Assembly: GCA_944325035.1 (NCBI GenBank)
Contig: CALUYM010000005.1
Location: 80,504-144,503, forward strand
Source of the DNA: an uncultured Anaeroplasmataceae bacterium
GTDB taxonomy: Bacteria > Bacillota_I > Bacilli_A > Acholeplasmatales > Anaeroplasmataceae
Direction of reading: 5' to 3'
DNA length: 64,000 bases
In this document: positions 40,236-48,955 of the stretch, one piece after another
How the letters are laid out: every line of letters starts with the position of its first letter
Position numbering within the stretch: position 1 is the first letter of the stretch
Translations under genes and position numbers: made by a program
The notes under the pieces: generated by a model
What the model was told of the DNA's origin: nothing
Databases searched by the model: none
Seen by the model: the letters and a program-made list of their open reading frames with translations, nothing else

Positions 40236-40285
40236 AATAAAAAGAGTTCAAACCAAACTTTAGTCTGAAATGAACTCTTTTTATT
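40236..40285. terminator. Bidirectional terminator between mnmE and the S66 peptidase gene
   Basis: Perfect 15-bp arms AATAAAAAGAGTTCA and TGAACTCTTTTTATT around a 20-nt loop, with A and T tracts on the outer sides. Confidence 0.88.
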
Positions 40286-40313
40286 TATAATATAATTTAT
40301 AGAACGAATATAT

Positions 40314-41324
40314 TTATTTTAAAATATATTCAATTTCTATATTCTTATTTGCTTTAACTTTAGCATAAGATCCACAAATAATTGGAAGTTGAGGTTTAAT
40401 ATGACCAAAATCAGCGTCTAAAATAATTGGAACATTTAAATCTTTTAAGACATCATAGATTGCATTATGCATATCGATATCAAAAAATTTATCATTAATT
40501 AAAAGACTTCTACCAAAAATAAATCCTTTAGTATTTTTAAACCAACCATGGCGTTTCATTTGTAAAATTGCTAAACGCAATTGCCAAGCCGTTAAATCAC
40601 AAGATTCTAAAAACCAAATTAATCCATCATTTTCGTATTTTTGACTAAATTCATGAACCTTATCATAAGGCGTACCGATTAATGAAAGAAGTGAATCAGT
40701 GCAACCACCAATTAATCTTCCTTCCATTTCGATTTTATCAGGATAACAAGTTAAAATTTTATCCTCAGTTAAATTATACGCAGCTAATGGATTATTCTCA
40801 TCTTTAATTGATTCTAGTTCATATTTAGGATAACCTATAAATTTTAATTTTTCTCCTTTAATTAAGCTGATTGCATCTAATTGCGATGCATATAGTTTTG
40901 TAGTACCAAATTCTGGTGCACAACCTCCATAAATAGTAGCAATATCACAAAGTGTAGTTAATGTAAAAGTTAAATTAGTATTATCAGAATAGCCCATAAA
41001 CCATTTAGGTTCTAACAATTTAATTTTTTCAAAATCAATTAAATCAAGCAACTCATACATTAGGTTACCACCACCTACTGATAATAAAAGTTGATTATTT
41101 GAAACATAACCATCCATAAATTCTTTGACGCAAATTTCTTTTGTGTTAGAGCGAACACCACCATCATTAAAAACATTGGGACCATAGGTTGGATTTAAAC
41201 CAGCTTCTTTAAACACATCGTAAGCTTTAATAAGTCTTGATTTATATGGTTCAATTACACAACCAAAACTAGGAGCAATAAAAATAAGATTTGTATTATT
41301 ATTTAAAAATTTTGGGTATTTCAT
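40314..41324 (-). CDS. S66 family LD-carboxypeptidase / MccF-like peptidase
   Basis: 336 residues. Serine carboxypeptidase family that recycles murein tetrapeptides or, in the MccF branch, cleaves microcin C-type toxins. The nucleophile region is FMGYSDNTNLTF; the putative catalytic Glu and His are in WFLESCDLTAWQ and LDADFGHIKPQLP. NLIFIAPSFGCVIE at the N-terminus is the typical opening. The start is set at ATG 41324, 8 bases after GAAAGGA. The LRLAILQMKRHGWF and WFMGYSDNT features lean towards MccF-like (inference). A dyad overlaps its promoter. Confidence 0.88.
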   Translation of the reverse strand: MKYPKFLNNNTNLIFIAPSFGCVIEPYKSRLIKAYDVFKEAGLNPTYGPNVFNDGGVRSNTKEICVKEFMDGYVSNNQLLLSVGGGNLMYELLDLIDFEKIKLLEPKWFMGYSDNTNLTFTLTTLCDIATIYGGCAPEFGTTKLYASQLDAISLIKGEKLKFIGYPKYELESIKDENNPLAAYNLTEDKILTCYPDKIEMEGRLIGGCTDSLLSLIGTPYDKVHEFSQKYENDGLIWFLESCDLTAWQLRLAILQMKRHGWFKNTKGFIFGRSLLINDKFFDIDMHNAIYDVLKDLNVPIILDADFGHIKPQLPIICGSYAKVKANKNIEIEYILK

Positions 41325-41341
41325 AACAAAATCCTTTCTAA

Positions 41342-41357
41342 TTAAGTATATACTTAA
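41342..41357. promoter_or_regulatory. 16-bp palindrome in the S66 gene promoter
   Basis: TTAAGTAT/ATACTTAA, perfect, directly upstream of the RBS and overlapping a minus-strand TATACT -10 candidate. Likely operator. Confidence 0.4.
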
Positions 41358-41530
41358 GTATAGCATAAAAGATTAATGGAAAATATAATGATAATATTAA
41401 AAAATATTTTTTATTGAATAAACTATCAACAATCTTAAAACATTCTAATAATCTAAAATTAAAAAATATAGAATATAAATTATTAAAATGTTATAATCGT
41501 TTTAGGCAGTTATATTATAAAATGCTAGAA

Positions 41531-41570
41531 AGGAGACATAGTCAGTTTTTCTGATTATGTATTATGTAAT
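41531..41570 (+). promoter_or_regulatory. Leader with RBS separated from ATG by a perfect hairpin
   Basis: AGAAAGGAG (core 41531-41535) is 35 bases from the ATG at 41571. Between them is a 10-bp stem ACATAGTCAG (41536-41545), TTTTT loop, CTGATTATGT (41551-41560), with one G-U pair. Folding leaves about 10 bases of spacing. A minimal ATG-TAA start-stop lies at 41564. Same architecture as the pyrR leader. An extended -10 (TGTTATAAT, ending at 41497) lies upstream. Confidence 0.55.
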
Positions 41571-42113
41571 ATGTTTTTTTTCAAAAAAAAGAATAAAGAA
41601 GAAAAAGTCCAAGATAATAGTCGTTTTAAAGTTGTCGATTCCTTTGATTTAAAACCATTTTCAGATTTAAAGTATGATTTGATTTATGCTCATAATGAAA
41701 TTATTTTAGAAAATGGTGATGTGACAATTGGTGTTAGACAATATAAGGGTGTCTTGCTAAAATTTATGTTAGTTTCTAATTTTGACAATATGGATAAGTA
41801 TTCACTTGAGACAGATTGTATTATCGAATATGCAAATCAAAAAGGTTATTATGAATACATTAAACCGGAAGATTTAGATTGTTACAAAGATGTACAAATT
41901 TATATTTTCAAAGAAACAACGGAAAAAATTAAACAATATGCTTTTATAAATGCAACAGCAACTAATTTAACATATAGACAATATTTTACTTATGATCATG
42001 ATAATGGTCGAATTTTACAGTACCGAAAATTACGAGATTTTGGTCCATTAGTTGAGCAATATTTAACAGCGCTTTTTTTTGATTTAGCCTGTGTTGATAA
42101 GGAGATGTATTAA
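41571..42113 (+). CDS. Hypothetical cytoplasmic protein
   Basis: 180 residues with no recognised family. The N-terminus is MFFFKKKNKEEK, then a mixed alpha/beta composition (FKVVDSFDLKPFSDLKYDLI, GRILQYRKLRDFGPLVEQYL). No signal or membrane segment. It is followed one base after its stop by a membrane protein gene with an overlapping RBS, so the two probably act together. Its unusual leader is noted separately. Confidence 0.7.
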   Translation: MFFFKKKNKEEKVQDNSRFKVVDSFDLKPFSDLKYDLIYAHNEIILENGDVTIGVRQYKGVLLKFMLVSNFDNMDKYSLETDCIIEYANQKGYYEYIKPEDLDCYKDVQIYIFKETTEKIKQYAFINATATNLTYRQYFTYDHDNGRILQYRKLRDFGPLVEQYLTALFFDLACVDKEMY

Positions 42114-42114
42114 A

Positions 42115-42795
42115 ATGTTTGGTCGAAAACCTTTTTTTTATCGAATTCCTCGATATATACTAGTATTAATCACTTTAGTATTGTTAGTTTTGTCTGGAGT
42201 GGTAATGTATTTTTATACAGTTAACCAAAATCCATTATTAATGACACTAACAATTATCTTAACTATTTTATTTGTTATTTCAATGAATGCAACAATTTCT
42301 CGTTTTGCTGTTTTTAAACCAAAGCCTATTAAATATCCTAAAGCTTATTATGAGGGAAAATCTTTTTTGGAATTAGATCAAACTTTAACTAAACAAGGTT
42401 TTAATCGTAATAGCCAAGCTTTTGGTGAAGGCTTTATAAAAATTGAGGGTAAAACAGCTTATAAAGTTTTATTAGTTGATCGTCCTGATATATATTTTGA
42501 TCCGGATAAAAAAGAAGTTAAACAAAAACCTACAAAAGGTATTGAAAAGTGCACAAGATTAATCGGTTTTGAAATTTTCTTTAAAACTAATGATGAAGTT
42601 TTAAAACGTATTCCTGATTTTTCATTTAAAGGAGATAAGGTTTTATATGATGGTTTTTATTTTGATGAAGAAAAAAACCAGCTAGTTGAAGCCAATAAGA
42701 TTGATGTTGCTCCACATAATGAACAATATAAACGTATGATTGAGATTTTAGGTTTAAAAGAGATTGAGAAAAAAGAGGATGGTACTAAAAAATAA
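42115..42795 (+). CDS. Hypothetical protein with two N-terminal membrane segments
   Basis: About 226 residues. Two hydrophobic helices (YILVLITLVLLVLSGVVMYFY and PLLMTLTIILTILFVISM) are followed by a ~165-residue soluble domain that is probably cytoplasmic, with repeated Lys/Asp/Tyr-rich stretches (DIYFDPDKKEVKQKPTKG). ATG 42115 is used because AAGGAG lies 8 bases before it; an extension to 42091 would overlap the previous gene. Family not recognised. Its stop overlaps the next start (TAATG). Confidence 0.72.
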   Translation: MFGRKPFFYRIPRYILVLITLVLLVLSGVVMYFYTVNQNPLLMTLTIILTILFVISMNATISRFAVFKPKPIKYPKAYYEGKSFLELDQTLTKQGFNRNSQAFGEGFIKIEGKTAYKVLLVDRPDIYFDPDKKEVKQKPTKGIEKCTRLIGFEIFFKTNDEVLKRIPDFSFKGDKVLYDGFYFDEEKNQLVEANKIDVAPHNEQYKRMIEILGLKEIEKKEDGTKK

Positions 42796-43718
42796 TGAAA
42801 ATTGCTGATATGCATTGTGATACACTATGTTTATTAAAAGATAATAATTTATCTATTAATAATAATCAAACTATGGTCAATTTATCAAATTTTGATAATT
42901 TAATATTACAAAATTTTGCTTGCTTTGCTCTTTATACAGAAAATCCATATAAAAGAGTATGTGATTTAATTGAAACATATAATAAGATATTAAAAGAAAA
43001 TAATTCAATAATTCCTGTTTTAACAAAATGTGATTTAGATAAACCAGGTTTTCATGCGTTATTATCGATTGAAGAAGGTGGCGCTTTAGAGGGAAAAATA
43101 GAGAGATTAGATGAATTTTTTTCCAAAGGGGTTCGTCTAATAACGTTGACATGGAATTTTAAGAATGAAATTGGTAGTCCTAATAATACTCGTGAAAACA
43201 TAGCTAATAATATTGATGGATTGACTAATTTTGGTAGAGAACTTATAAAAAGAATGAATGACTTAGGAATCGTTATTGATATCTCTCATTTAGGAGATGC
43301 TTCAACTTTAGAGGTTTTGGCATTATCTACTAAACCGGTTGTAGCATCGCATTCGGGAGTAAGAAGTATTTGTAGTAGTGTTAGAAATTTAACAGATGAA
43401 ATGATTAAATTATTAATTCAAAAACGAGGCTTTATAGGTATCAATTTTTGTAAGTATTTTTTAAATAGAGAAAAAGAAGAAGCGACAATTGAGGATGTTA
43501 TTGATCATATTGATTATATTGTAAAATTAGGTGGTATTGATGTTGTTGGATTTGGTTCTGACTTCGATGGTATAAGTAATCATAATATTGAAATGAAAAA
43601 TCCTAGTTTTTTTACTAAAATAATTGAGGCTTTAAAATCAAGAGGTTATACAGAAGAACAAATCGCTAAAATAAGTTATCTAAATGCATTTCGGGTTTTA
43701 AACGAGGTATTAAATTAA
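42795..43718 (+). CDS. M19 family membrane-dipeptidase homologue
   Basis: 307 residues of TIM-barrel zinc dipeptidase. Metal ligands: His/Asp in ADMHCDTLC, Glu in SIEEGGALEG, His in DISHLGD and VASHSGVRS; substrate Asp in GFGSDFDGI. Bacterial members cleave dipeptides, including D-amino acid types. Complete, with NRVLNEVL-like family C-terminus (NAFRVLNEVL). Third gene in an overlapping set with the two hypothetical genes upstream. Confidence 0.92.
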   Translation: MKIADMHCDTLCLLKDNNLSINNNQTMVNLSNFDNLILQNFACFALYTENPYKRVCDLIETYNKILKENNSIIPVLTKCDLDKPGFHALLSIEEGGALEGKIERLDEFFSKGVRLITLTWNFKNEIGSPNNTRENIANNIDGLTNFGRELIKRMNDLGIVIDISHLGDASTLEVLALSTKPVVASHSGVRSICSSVRNLTDEMIKLLIQKRGFIGINFCKYFLNREKEEATIEDVIDHIDYIVKLGGIDVVGFGSDFDGISNHNIEMKNPSFFTKIIEALKSRGYTEEQIAKISYLNAFRVLNEVLN

Positions 43719-43749
43719 AAAAAGTTTTTACTTAAAAAATAGAATTTGC

Positions 43750-43835
43750 TTGCATATTAGTTATATACGTGGTAAAATGAGTCGGTAAAAAACTTACTAT
43801 AGTTCCTACAACTATGGCGGAAGGAGATTAAAAAT
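43750..43835 (+). promoter_or_regulatory. Promoter and hairpin leader of rpmE
   Basis: A weak promoter (TTGCAT, 17 bp, TAAAAT) precedes a leader in which ATAGTT-CCTAC-AACTAT forms a hairpin just upstream of the RBS GGAAGGAG. Position fits the L31 leader RNAs of Firmicutes, where L31 represses its own mRNA; identity with that RNA family is inferred. Confidence 0.45.
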
Positions 43836-44042
43836 ATGAAAAAAGGTATTCATCCAGATTACAAGAAAGTAATTTGCACATGCACTACTTGTGGAGCTCA
43901 ATTTGAAACTGGTTCAGTTTTAGATGAGATTCGTGTTGATACTTGTTCAAATTGCCATCCATTCTACACTGGTAAGCAAGTATTTGCATCTGCTCAAGGT
44001 AGAGTTGAACAATTCAACAAGCGTTACAATCTTAAGAAGTAA
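43836..44042 (+). CDS. rpmE: 50S ribosomal protein L31 (zinc-binding form)
   Basis: 68 residues. [20 protein letters not shown] and [14 protein letters not shown] hold the cysteines of the zinc ribbon, so this is the C+ form used when zinc is sufficient. [10 protein letters not shown] completes the family end. Good RBS and its own terminator. Confidence 0.97.
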   Translation: MKKGIHPDYKKVICTCTTCGAQFETGSVLDEIRVDTCSNCHPFYTGKQVFASAQGRVEQFNKRYNLKK

Positions 44043-44048
44043 TCTAAC

Positions 44049-44074
44049 AAAGGTCTCAATTGAGGCCTTTTTAT
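44049..44074 (+). terminator. Terminator of rpmE
   Basis: AAAGGTCTCA and TGAGGCCTTT arms with a tiny loop, then TTTT. Confidence 0.88.
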
Positions 44075-44204
44075 TTTTTATATATAGTTTATAGAAATAT
44101 TTTCTGGATTGTAGAGATAAGAATTATGACTAAATATGTATAGTCAAGTGTTGAATTAAGATTATAGTATGTTAAAATTAATTTTAGAAATGAGGTTATG
44201 ATTT

Positions 44205-44789
44205 ATGAATTACTATACAAATCAAGGTGGATGGATTGAAGTAATCTGTGGACCAATGTTTGCTGGGAAAACAGAAGAGTTAATTAGACGTGTAACGAGA
44301 ATGGAGTATGCTAAAAAACATTTTTTAGTTTTTAAGCCATTTATTGACAATCGTTATGCAAATGATGAGGTTGTAAGTCACTCAAAATATAAAATAAAAG
44401 CGATAAATATAAATAATCCTACAGAAATATTTCAATATTTAAAAGATGATGTTCAAGCAATTGTTATTGATGAAATCCAATTTTTTGATGAAACAATGAT
44501 TGATATAATTCAAAACTTAGCAAGTAAAGGATTAAGGGTAATTGCAGCAGGTCTTGATTTAGATTTTAAAGGAAAACCTTTTGGAATTATGCCACAAGTA
44601 CTAGCTATTTCTGAAAAAGTTATAAAATTAACAGCTATTTGTGTTTGCTGCGGAGAAGAAGCTACTAGAACTCAACGAATTATTGATGGGCATGAAGCAT
44701 ATTTAGATGATCCGGTTGTTCTTGTTGGTGCTAAAGAATCGTATGAGTCACGTTGTCGCAAATGTCATAAGGTATTAATTCATGGATAA
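44205..44789 (+). CDS. tdk: Thymidine kinase, type II
   Basis: 194 residues. Salvage phosphorylation of thymidine. Walker A GPMFAGKTEELI at about 14-25, Walker B VIDEIQFFDE, AAGLDLDFKGKPFG lasso region. Zinc cysteines lie in CVCCGEEATRTQR and CRKCHK. Overlaps tadA by 8 bases. Confidence 0.96.
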   Translation: MNYYTNQGGWIEVICGPMFAGKTEELIRRVTRMEYAKKHFLVFKPFIDNRYANDEVVSHSKYKIKAININNPTEIFQYLKDDVQAIVIDEIQFFDETMIDIIQNLASKGLRVIAAGLDLDFKGKPFGIMPQVLAISEKVIKLTAICVCCGEEATRTQRIIDGHEAYLDDPVVLVGAKESYESRCRKCHKVLIHG

Positions 44790-45234
44790 ATATTATTACA
44801 TGAAAGAAGCTTTAAAAGAAGCAAAAAAAGCTTATAAGAAAAAGGAAGTACCAGTAGGAGCGATTTTAGTTTATAATGGTAAAATTATTGCAAGAGCTCA
44901 TAATTTACGTGAACGTAAACAAAATGTTTTCACACATGCTGAAGTATTGGCTATAAAAAAAGCTAATCGGAAGTTCAAATGTTGGCACTTAGAAAATTGT
45001 GAATTATACGTTACACTAGAGCCATGTCCCTTGTGTGCGGGAGCTATAATTCAAACGAGATTAAAAAAAGTTTATTTTGGTGCATATGATTTTAAAGGTG
45101 GTTGCGGTGGTTCAGTTTTAAACTTATTTAATTATCGTTTTCAAAATCCGGAGATAATATTAGAAGGCGGGATATTGGAAGAAGAATGTCGTGACCTTAT
45201 TAAGTCTTTTTTTAAAGAACTCAGAAAAAAGTAA
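44782..45234 (+). CDS. tadA: tRNA-specific adenosine deaminase TadA
   Basis: Deaminates A34 to inosine in tRNA-Arg. 150 residues. Zinc-dependent deaminase motifs THAEVLAI (His ligand and catalytic Glu) and LEPCPLCAGAIIQTR (two Cys ligands) are complete; FGAYDFKGGCGG supports TadA over other deaminases. The ATG lies within the tdk end. The ffs promoter begins at its stop. Confidence 0.95.
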   Translation: MDKYYYMKEALKEAKKAYKKKEVPVGAILVYNGKIIARAHNLRERKQNVFTHAEVLAIKKANRKFKCWHLENCELYVTLEPCPLCAGAIIQTRLKKVYFGAYDFKGGCGGSVLNLFNYRFQNPEIILEGGILEEECRDLIKSFFKELRKK

Positions 45235-45263
45235 TTGAATAAGCTAGTTATTTATGCTAGAAT
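45235..45263 (+). promoter_or_regulatory. Promoter of ffs
   Basis: TTGAAT, 17 bp, TAGAAT. Transcription should start near 45270, where the ffs terminal stem begins. Confidence 0.75.
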
Positions 45264-45269
45264 CTAATT

Positions 45270-45356
45270 GTCTTACTCAATTGAAAGCGGTGAACCAGGT
45301 CAGGATCGGAAGGTAGCAGCCTTAAGCTTAGCTTTTGATGTGAGTGAGACTTTTTT
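45270..45356 (+). ncRNA. ffs: Signal recognition particle RNA, small bacterial type
   Basis: The conserved core GGTGAACCAGGTCAGGA, then TCGGAAGGTAGCAGCC, contains the GGAA tetraloop and asymmetric Ffh-binding loop. Ends pair as GTCTTACTC (45270-45278) with GAGTGAGAC (45342-45350), followed by six T. About 81 nt plus tail, the short 4.5S-like form lacking an Alu domain, unlike the long Bacillus RNA. Confidence 0.95.
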
Positions 45357-45430
45357 GCCCTTATAGTTCACTGGTAGAACACATCCATGGTAAGGATGAG
45401 AAGTAAGTCCGATTCTTACTGAGGGCACCA
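45357..45430 (+). tRNA. tRNA-Thr (anticodon GGT), CCA encoded
   Basis: Acceptor GCCCTTA/TGAGGGC, D-stem GTTC/GAAC, anticodon stem CATCC/GGATG with loop ATGGTAA, T-stem GTAAG/CTTAC, discriminator A and encoded CCA. The T-loop reads TCCGATT, so position 55 would be C rather than the near-universal U. It abuts the T run of ffs. Confidence 0.9.
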
Positions 45431-45450
45431 TTTTTGGAAGTTTAATGTAT

Positions 45451-45481
45451 AGTTATCAACTTTATGTTGATAGCTTTTTTT
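45451..45481 (+). terminator. Terminator after tRNA-Thr
   Basis: AGTTATCAAC, TTTAT, GTTGATAGCT, then T7. Ends the ffs-tRNA unit. Confidence 0.88.
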
Positions 45482-45857
45482 ATTATGAAAAAACATCAAT
45501 TTTTAGTATCTTTTTATAATTATTGCAGACTATCGATTATATTTTTCTATATATTGAATTTATATTCTGAAACTAACTCTAACTTTACGTTTAAATGTTG
45601 GATAAAATCTTTGTTATTCATGTAATACGTTATTTTTGTTTTATCGTATAAAAAAGAACAGTCAATTTTAAATCAACTGTCTTATGTTTCAAATATTCAA
45701 ATTTTCATGTGATATTGTTAGACTTTAGATCAAACCATCAAATATACTTATTCCTTATGATTACAGCGTTTTTCGTTTACTTTTGTCAAGTTTCTTTTGT
45801 TAATCTAATATATTTCATAAAAACCACCGGATAAATATATCAAGTGTTTTTTAATTA
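45482..45857. other. Non-coding AT-rich gap
   Basis: No gene seen in 376 bases. The only structure noticed is a possible minus-strand terminator at 45650-45681 (ACAGT/ACTGT arms, A tract on the plus side) that could serve the aminopeptidase P gene. Confidence 0.6.
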
Positions 45858-47624
45858 TTAGATTTCTTTTGTATATTTTTTTAACCATTCGTTTTCTTCA
45901 TTTGTTAAAAAAGGACTAAGTTTTTCAAAAACATTTTTATGGTAATTATTTAACCAATTTTTTTGATTAGCAGTTAGAAGTGAACTATCAACCAAATCAA
46001 GATCAATAGGAGCATAAGTTATTGTTTCAAAGCCATAAAAAGTTCCCCATTCATTTGTTATAATTTCTTTACAAAGAAGTTCATTTTCGAGACGAATACC
46101 TAATTTTCCCTCTAAATAAATACCTGGTTCATCGGTTGTAATCATGCCTGGCATTAAAGGAGTACCTAAGCTTCCACCAAAATTTGAACGAAAACTATTA
46201 GGTCCTTCATGAACAGCTAGAATATGACCAACTCCATGGCCAGTTCCGCATTTATAATCAATAAATAATTTCCAAATTGGTTCACGTGCTCTAATATCTA
46301 AGTTTGCTCCAGTTAAACCTTTTAAGAAAACAGTATCTGCTAATTCAATCATTGAGGCTAAGACAGTAGTAAAGTATTTTTTTTCTTCTTTAGTAGGCTG
46401 TCCAAGAGAGTATGTTCTTGTAATATCAGTTGAACCTTCTAAGTAATGACCTCCACTATCAATAAGCAACATACCTTCTGGTTTTAATATAGCATTACTC
46501 TTTTTAGTGGCGCTATAATGCATCATAGCGGCATTTGCTTTATAGGCACATATAGTATTAAATGATAAGTCGATAAATGATGGATTTTTCCTCCTTAATT
46601 CTTCTAAATAATCAGAAACACTTATCTCGTCCATTTCAATATTACCGATATTATTCTTTAACCAATACATCATTTTTGTAACAGCTACTCCATCTTTGAT
46701 ATGAGCTTCAATAGTATTTTTAATCTCAGTTGGATTTTTAATTGATTTCATTAATAAAGTGGGGTTAGGTTTAAAAATAATTTTATTTTTATTGTTAACA
46801 GATAGATAAATTTGTGAGTTAACTTTTTCTGGATCTAGTAAAATAGTTTCTTTATTAATATTTGATAAGAAAGAATAAATTGCATCATAATCTTTAACTT
46901 TAACATCTAGGTCGGATAAAATTTTAGTTACATTTTGATTAAGTTTATTTTCATCAATAAACAAGTAGACATCATCTTTATAGATGACAGTATAAGCTAA
47001 AAAAACTGGAGTATGTAAAATATCATCTGCTCGTAAATTAAATAGCCAAGCTTGATCTTCTAAAGCTGCTAAAATGTGACAACTTGCACTAAGTTCATAC
47101 ACTTTTTCCTTTAAACGTTTAATTTTACTTTCAGCACTTTCACCGGCATAGTATTCTCTTAAGCTATAAATCATAGATGTAGGTAAAACAGGACGATTTT
47201 CCCATGAGTCTCCGACTAAATCGAAAGAGGTATTAATTTTACACTTTAATTTTTCTCGATAAATTAAATAGCTTTGTAGGTTCATAGTCTTACCTTCAAA
47301 TGCAAGTGTATCATTATCAGTCAAGGTTGACTCCAAATATTCTAAAATGGTTGGTACACCAGGGTTACCCATTTTCATTAGCGTGATATCGGCACCATCA
47401 ATTTGTTTTTCTGCTTGGATAAAATATCTACCATCAACCCATAGTAACGCTTCATTTTGTGTTACAACTAAAGTTCCGGCAGAACCTGTAAAACCAGATA
47501 AGAATTCTCTTGTTTTAAAGTAATCACTGATATATTCACTTTGATGAAAATCAGATGTTGGTATGATATAGGCACTGATATTATTATCAGTTAGTAATTT
47601 TTGAAAAGATTTAATTTTGCTCAT
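45858..47624 (-). CDS. Aminopeptidase P family protein (M24B), long form
   Basis: 588 residues. Removes N-terminal residues preceding proline. Two N-terminal creatinase-like domains (from IKSFQKLLTDNNISAYIIPT; the segment DDTLAFEGKTMNLQ) are followed by the pita-bread metallopeptidase. Metal ligands: LLIDSGGHYLEGSTDITRTY (two Asp), GTGHGVGHILAVHEGP (His), and TDEPGIYLEGKLGIRLENEL (Glu, Glu). The extra C-terminal ~60 residues (NYHKNVFEKLSPFLTNEENE) are the M24 C-terminal segment of the long eukaryote-like subtype. Confidence 0.92.
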   Translation of the reverse strand: MSKIKSFQKLLTDNNISAYIIPTSDFHQSEYISDYFKTREFLSGFTGSAGTLVVTQNEALLWVDGRYFIQAEKQIDGADITLMKMGNPGVPTILEYLESTLTDNDTLAFEGKTMNLQSYLIYREKLKCKINTSFDLVGDSWENRPVLPTSMIYSLREYYAGESAESKIKRLKEKVYELSASCHILAALEDQAWLFNLRADDILHTPVFLAYTVIYKDDVYLFIDENKLNQNVTKILSDLDVKVKDYDAIYSFLSNINKETILLDPEKVNSQIYLSVNNKNKIIFKPNPTLLMKSIKNPTEIKNTIEAHIKDGVAVTKMMYWLKNNIGNIEMDEISVSDYLEELRRKNPSFIDLSFNTICAYKANAAMMHYSATKKSNAILKPEGMLLIDSGGHYLEGSTDITRTYSLGQPTKEEKKYFTTVLASMIELADTVFLKGLTGANLDIRAREPIWKLFIDYKCGTGHGVGHILAVHEGPNSFRSNFGGSLGTPLMPGMITTDEPGIYLEGKLGIRLENELLCKEIITNEWGTFYGFETITYAPIDLDLVDSSLLTANQKNWLNNYHKNVFEKLSPFLTNEENEWLKKYTKEI

Positions 47625-47862
47625 ATTTTTAACCTAATAATCAAATGATTATTTCCTTTCAAAAGAATTATAGTCTAATTTTATTAGTTTGTAAATTATC
47701 CAAAATATTCTCTATAAATAAATTTACATAAGTTTAAGTATAAAAAGTAATTATTATCTAACTTTAAATAATTTACAAATTATTGTGAATAATATTGTAG
47801 TAAAAAGTAATTTTGTGCTAAAATTAATATGTAAGAAAACTTGTTTGAAAGGAGAATGTCCT

Positions 47863-48582
47863 ATGCTATTATTTCAATATTATAATTATGTGTCAGTGAT
47901 AAGTATTGTTGTAATCTTATTGTTGATTCTCTTCACTATCTTAGGTTATAAACATGGCTTTATGAAAAAGTTTTTATCATTAGCTAATAGCTTATGTGGA
48001 TTTTTATTTTCGGTTTTATTTTGTTCAAAATTTTCTGATTCGGTAATTCATCGCTTCTTTGGTGATAATTTTACAACAATTTTTGAAAACAATATCAAAG
48101 AGTCAGAGATATATCAAAATGCAATTACAAATGGTGAAACTGGAAGTAAATTTTTAGAATCTTTAGGATTGCCAAGTTTTATCGCTAACAATATTCCTTT
48201 AGAATTTGATGTTAATGGTGTAGTAACAAGTGTTGCAGAGAATATGTCAAAAATTGTTTGTGTAATTATTTCGTTTCTTTGCTTATTCATTGGTACTACA
48301 ATTCTTGTTTTTGTTCTTAAATTAGTTGTTGGTGTTTTAAGAAGCAATATCATAATTCGTATTGTTGATGGAATATTTGGAATTTTATTATATGATATAT
48401 TGTTTTATATCGGTCTATGCTTAGTATTTTTAGTTATTTCATTAGTTGTATCATCAAATGCCTCTGAAGCATTTAATCAATTTATCTCAAACGACTTGCA
48501 ACTTCAAAATGATGCATTTAGAATTTCAAAATATCTATATAATAACAATATCATTGGAAATTTCTTACGAATGTTTTTTTAA
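47863..48582 (+). CDS. CvpA-family-like membrane protein
   Basis: About 239 residues. ATG 47863 follows AAAGGAG by 8 bases; an upstream extension lacks an RBS. Four hydrophobic segments (SVISIVVILLLILFTILGY, LCGFLFSVLFCSKF, VCVIISFLCLFIGTTILVFV, LFYIGLCLVFLVISLVV) and the GYKHGFMKK motif after the first segment resemble the CvpA/colicin V production family. The role may concern cell-envelope processes; unproven. Confidence 0.7.
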   Translation: MLLFQYYNYVSVISIVVILLLILFTILGYKHGFMKKFLSLANSLCGFLFSVLFCSKFSDSVIHRFFGDNFTTIFENNIKESEIYQNAITNGETGSKFLESLGLPSFIANNIPLEFDVNGVVTSVAENMSKIVCVIISFLCLFIGTTILVFVLKLVVGVLRSNIIIRIVDGIFGILLYDILFYIGLCLVFLVISLVVSSNASEAFNQFISNDLQLQNDAFRISKYLYNNNIIGNFLRMFF

Positions 48583-48955
48583 AATAGTTTAATAATAAGT
48601 TAGTAAATTAAGAAAGTGGCGGTATAACTAAATGGTTATACCGTTTTTACTTATTTAAACTTCATTGTTATAGATGAATGTTAGTTAAATTTTATTGATA
48701 AGTTTATATAAATAATTATGAAATGAGCCGATTAATATTTGACTGTGTGTATCATTAAAGAGTTATAATAAATTTAATTAATTAGAAAAAGGTCATATCT
48801 AGACCATCTTTTTTAAACCTATGGAAAAGGATATTTTTATAGGTTAAGACTATTGATACCATGACAAAGTCAAACTATGAAGAAATAATAGAAAATGGCA
48901 GCACCGAAAAGACACTGCCGTTTTATTTATAACTAAAATGCTTTTTAAAATAAAA
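48583..48955. other. Intergenic stretch with terminators, no gene
   Basis: Contains the CvpA gene terminator (CGGTATAAC/GTTATACCG, 48620-48648, T5) and a second hairpin (AAAATGGCAG/CTGCCGTTTT, 48892-48924) that ends the minus-strand operon. A short GGTC/GACC hairpin with T run lies at 48785-48814. No coding signal. Confidence 0.75.
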
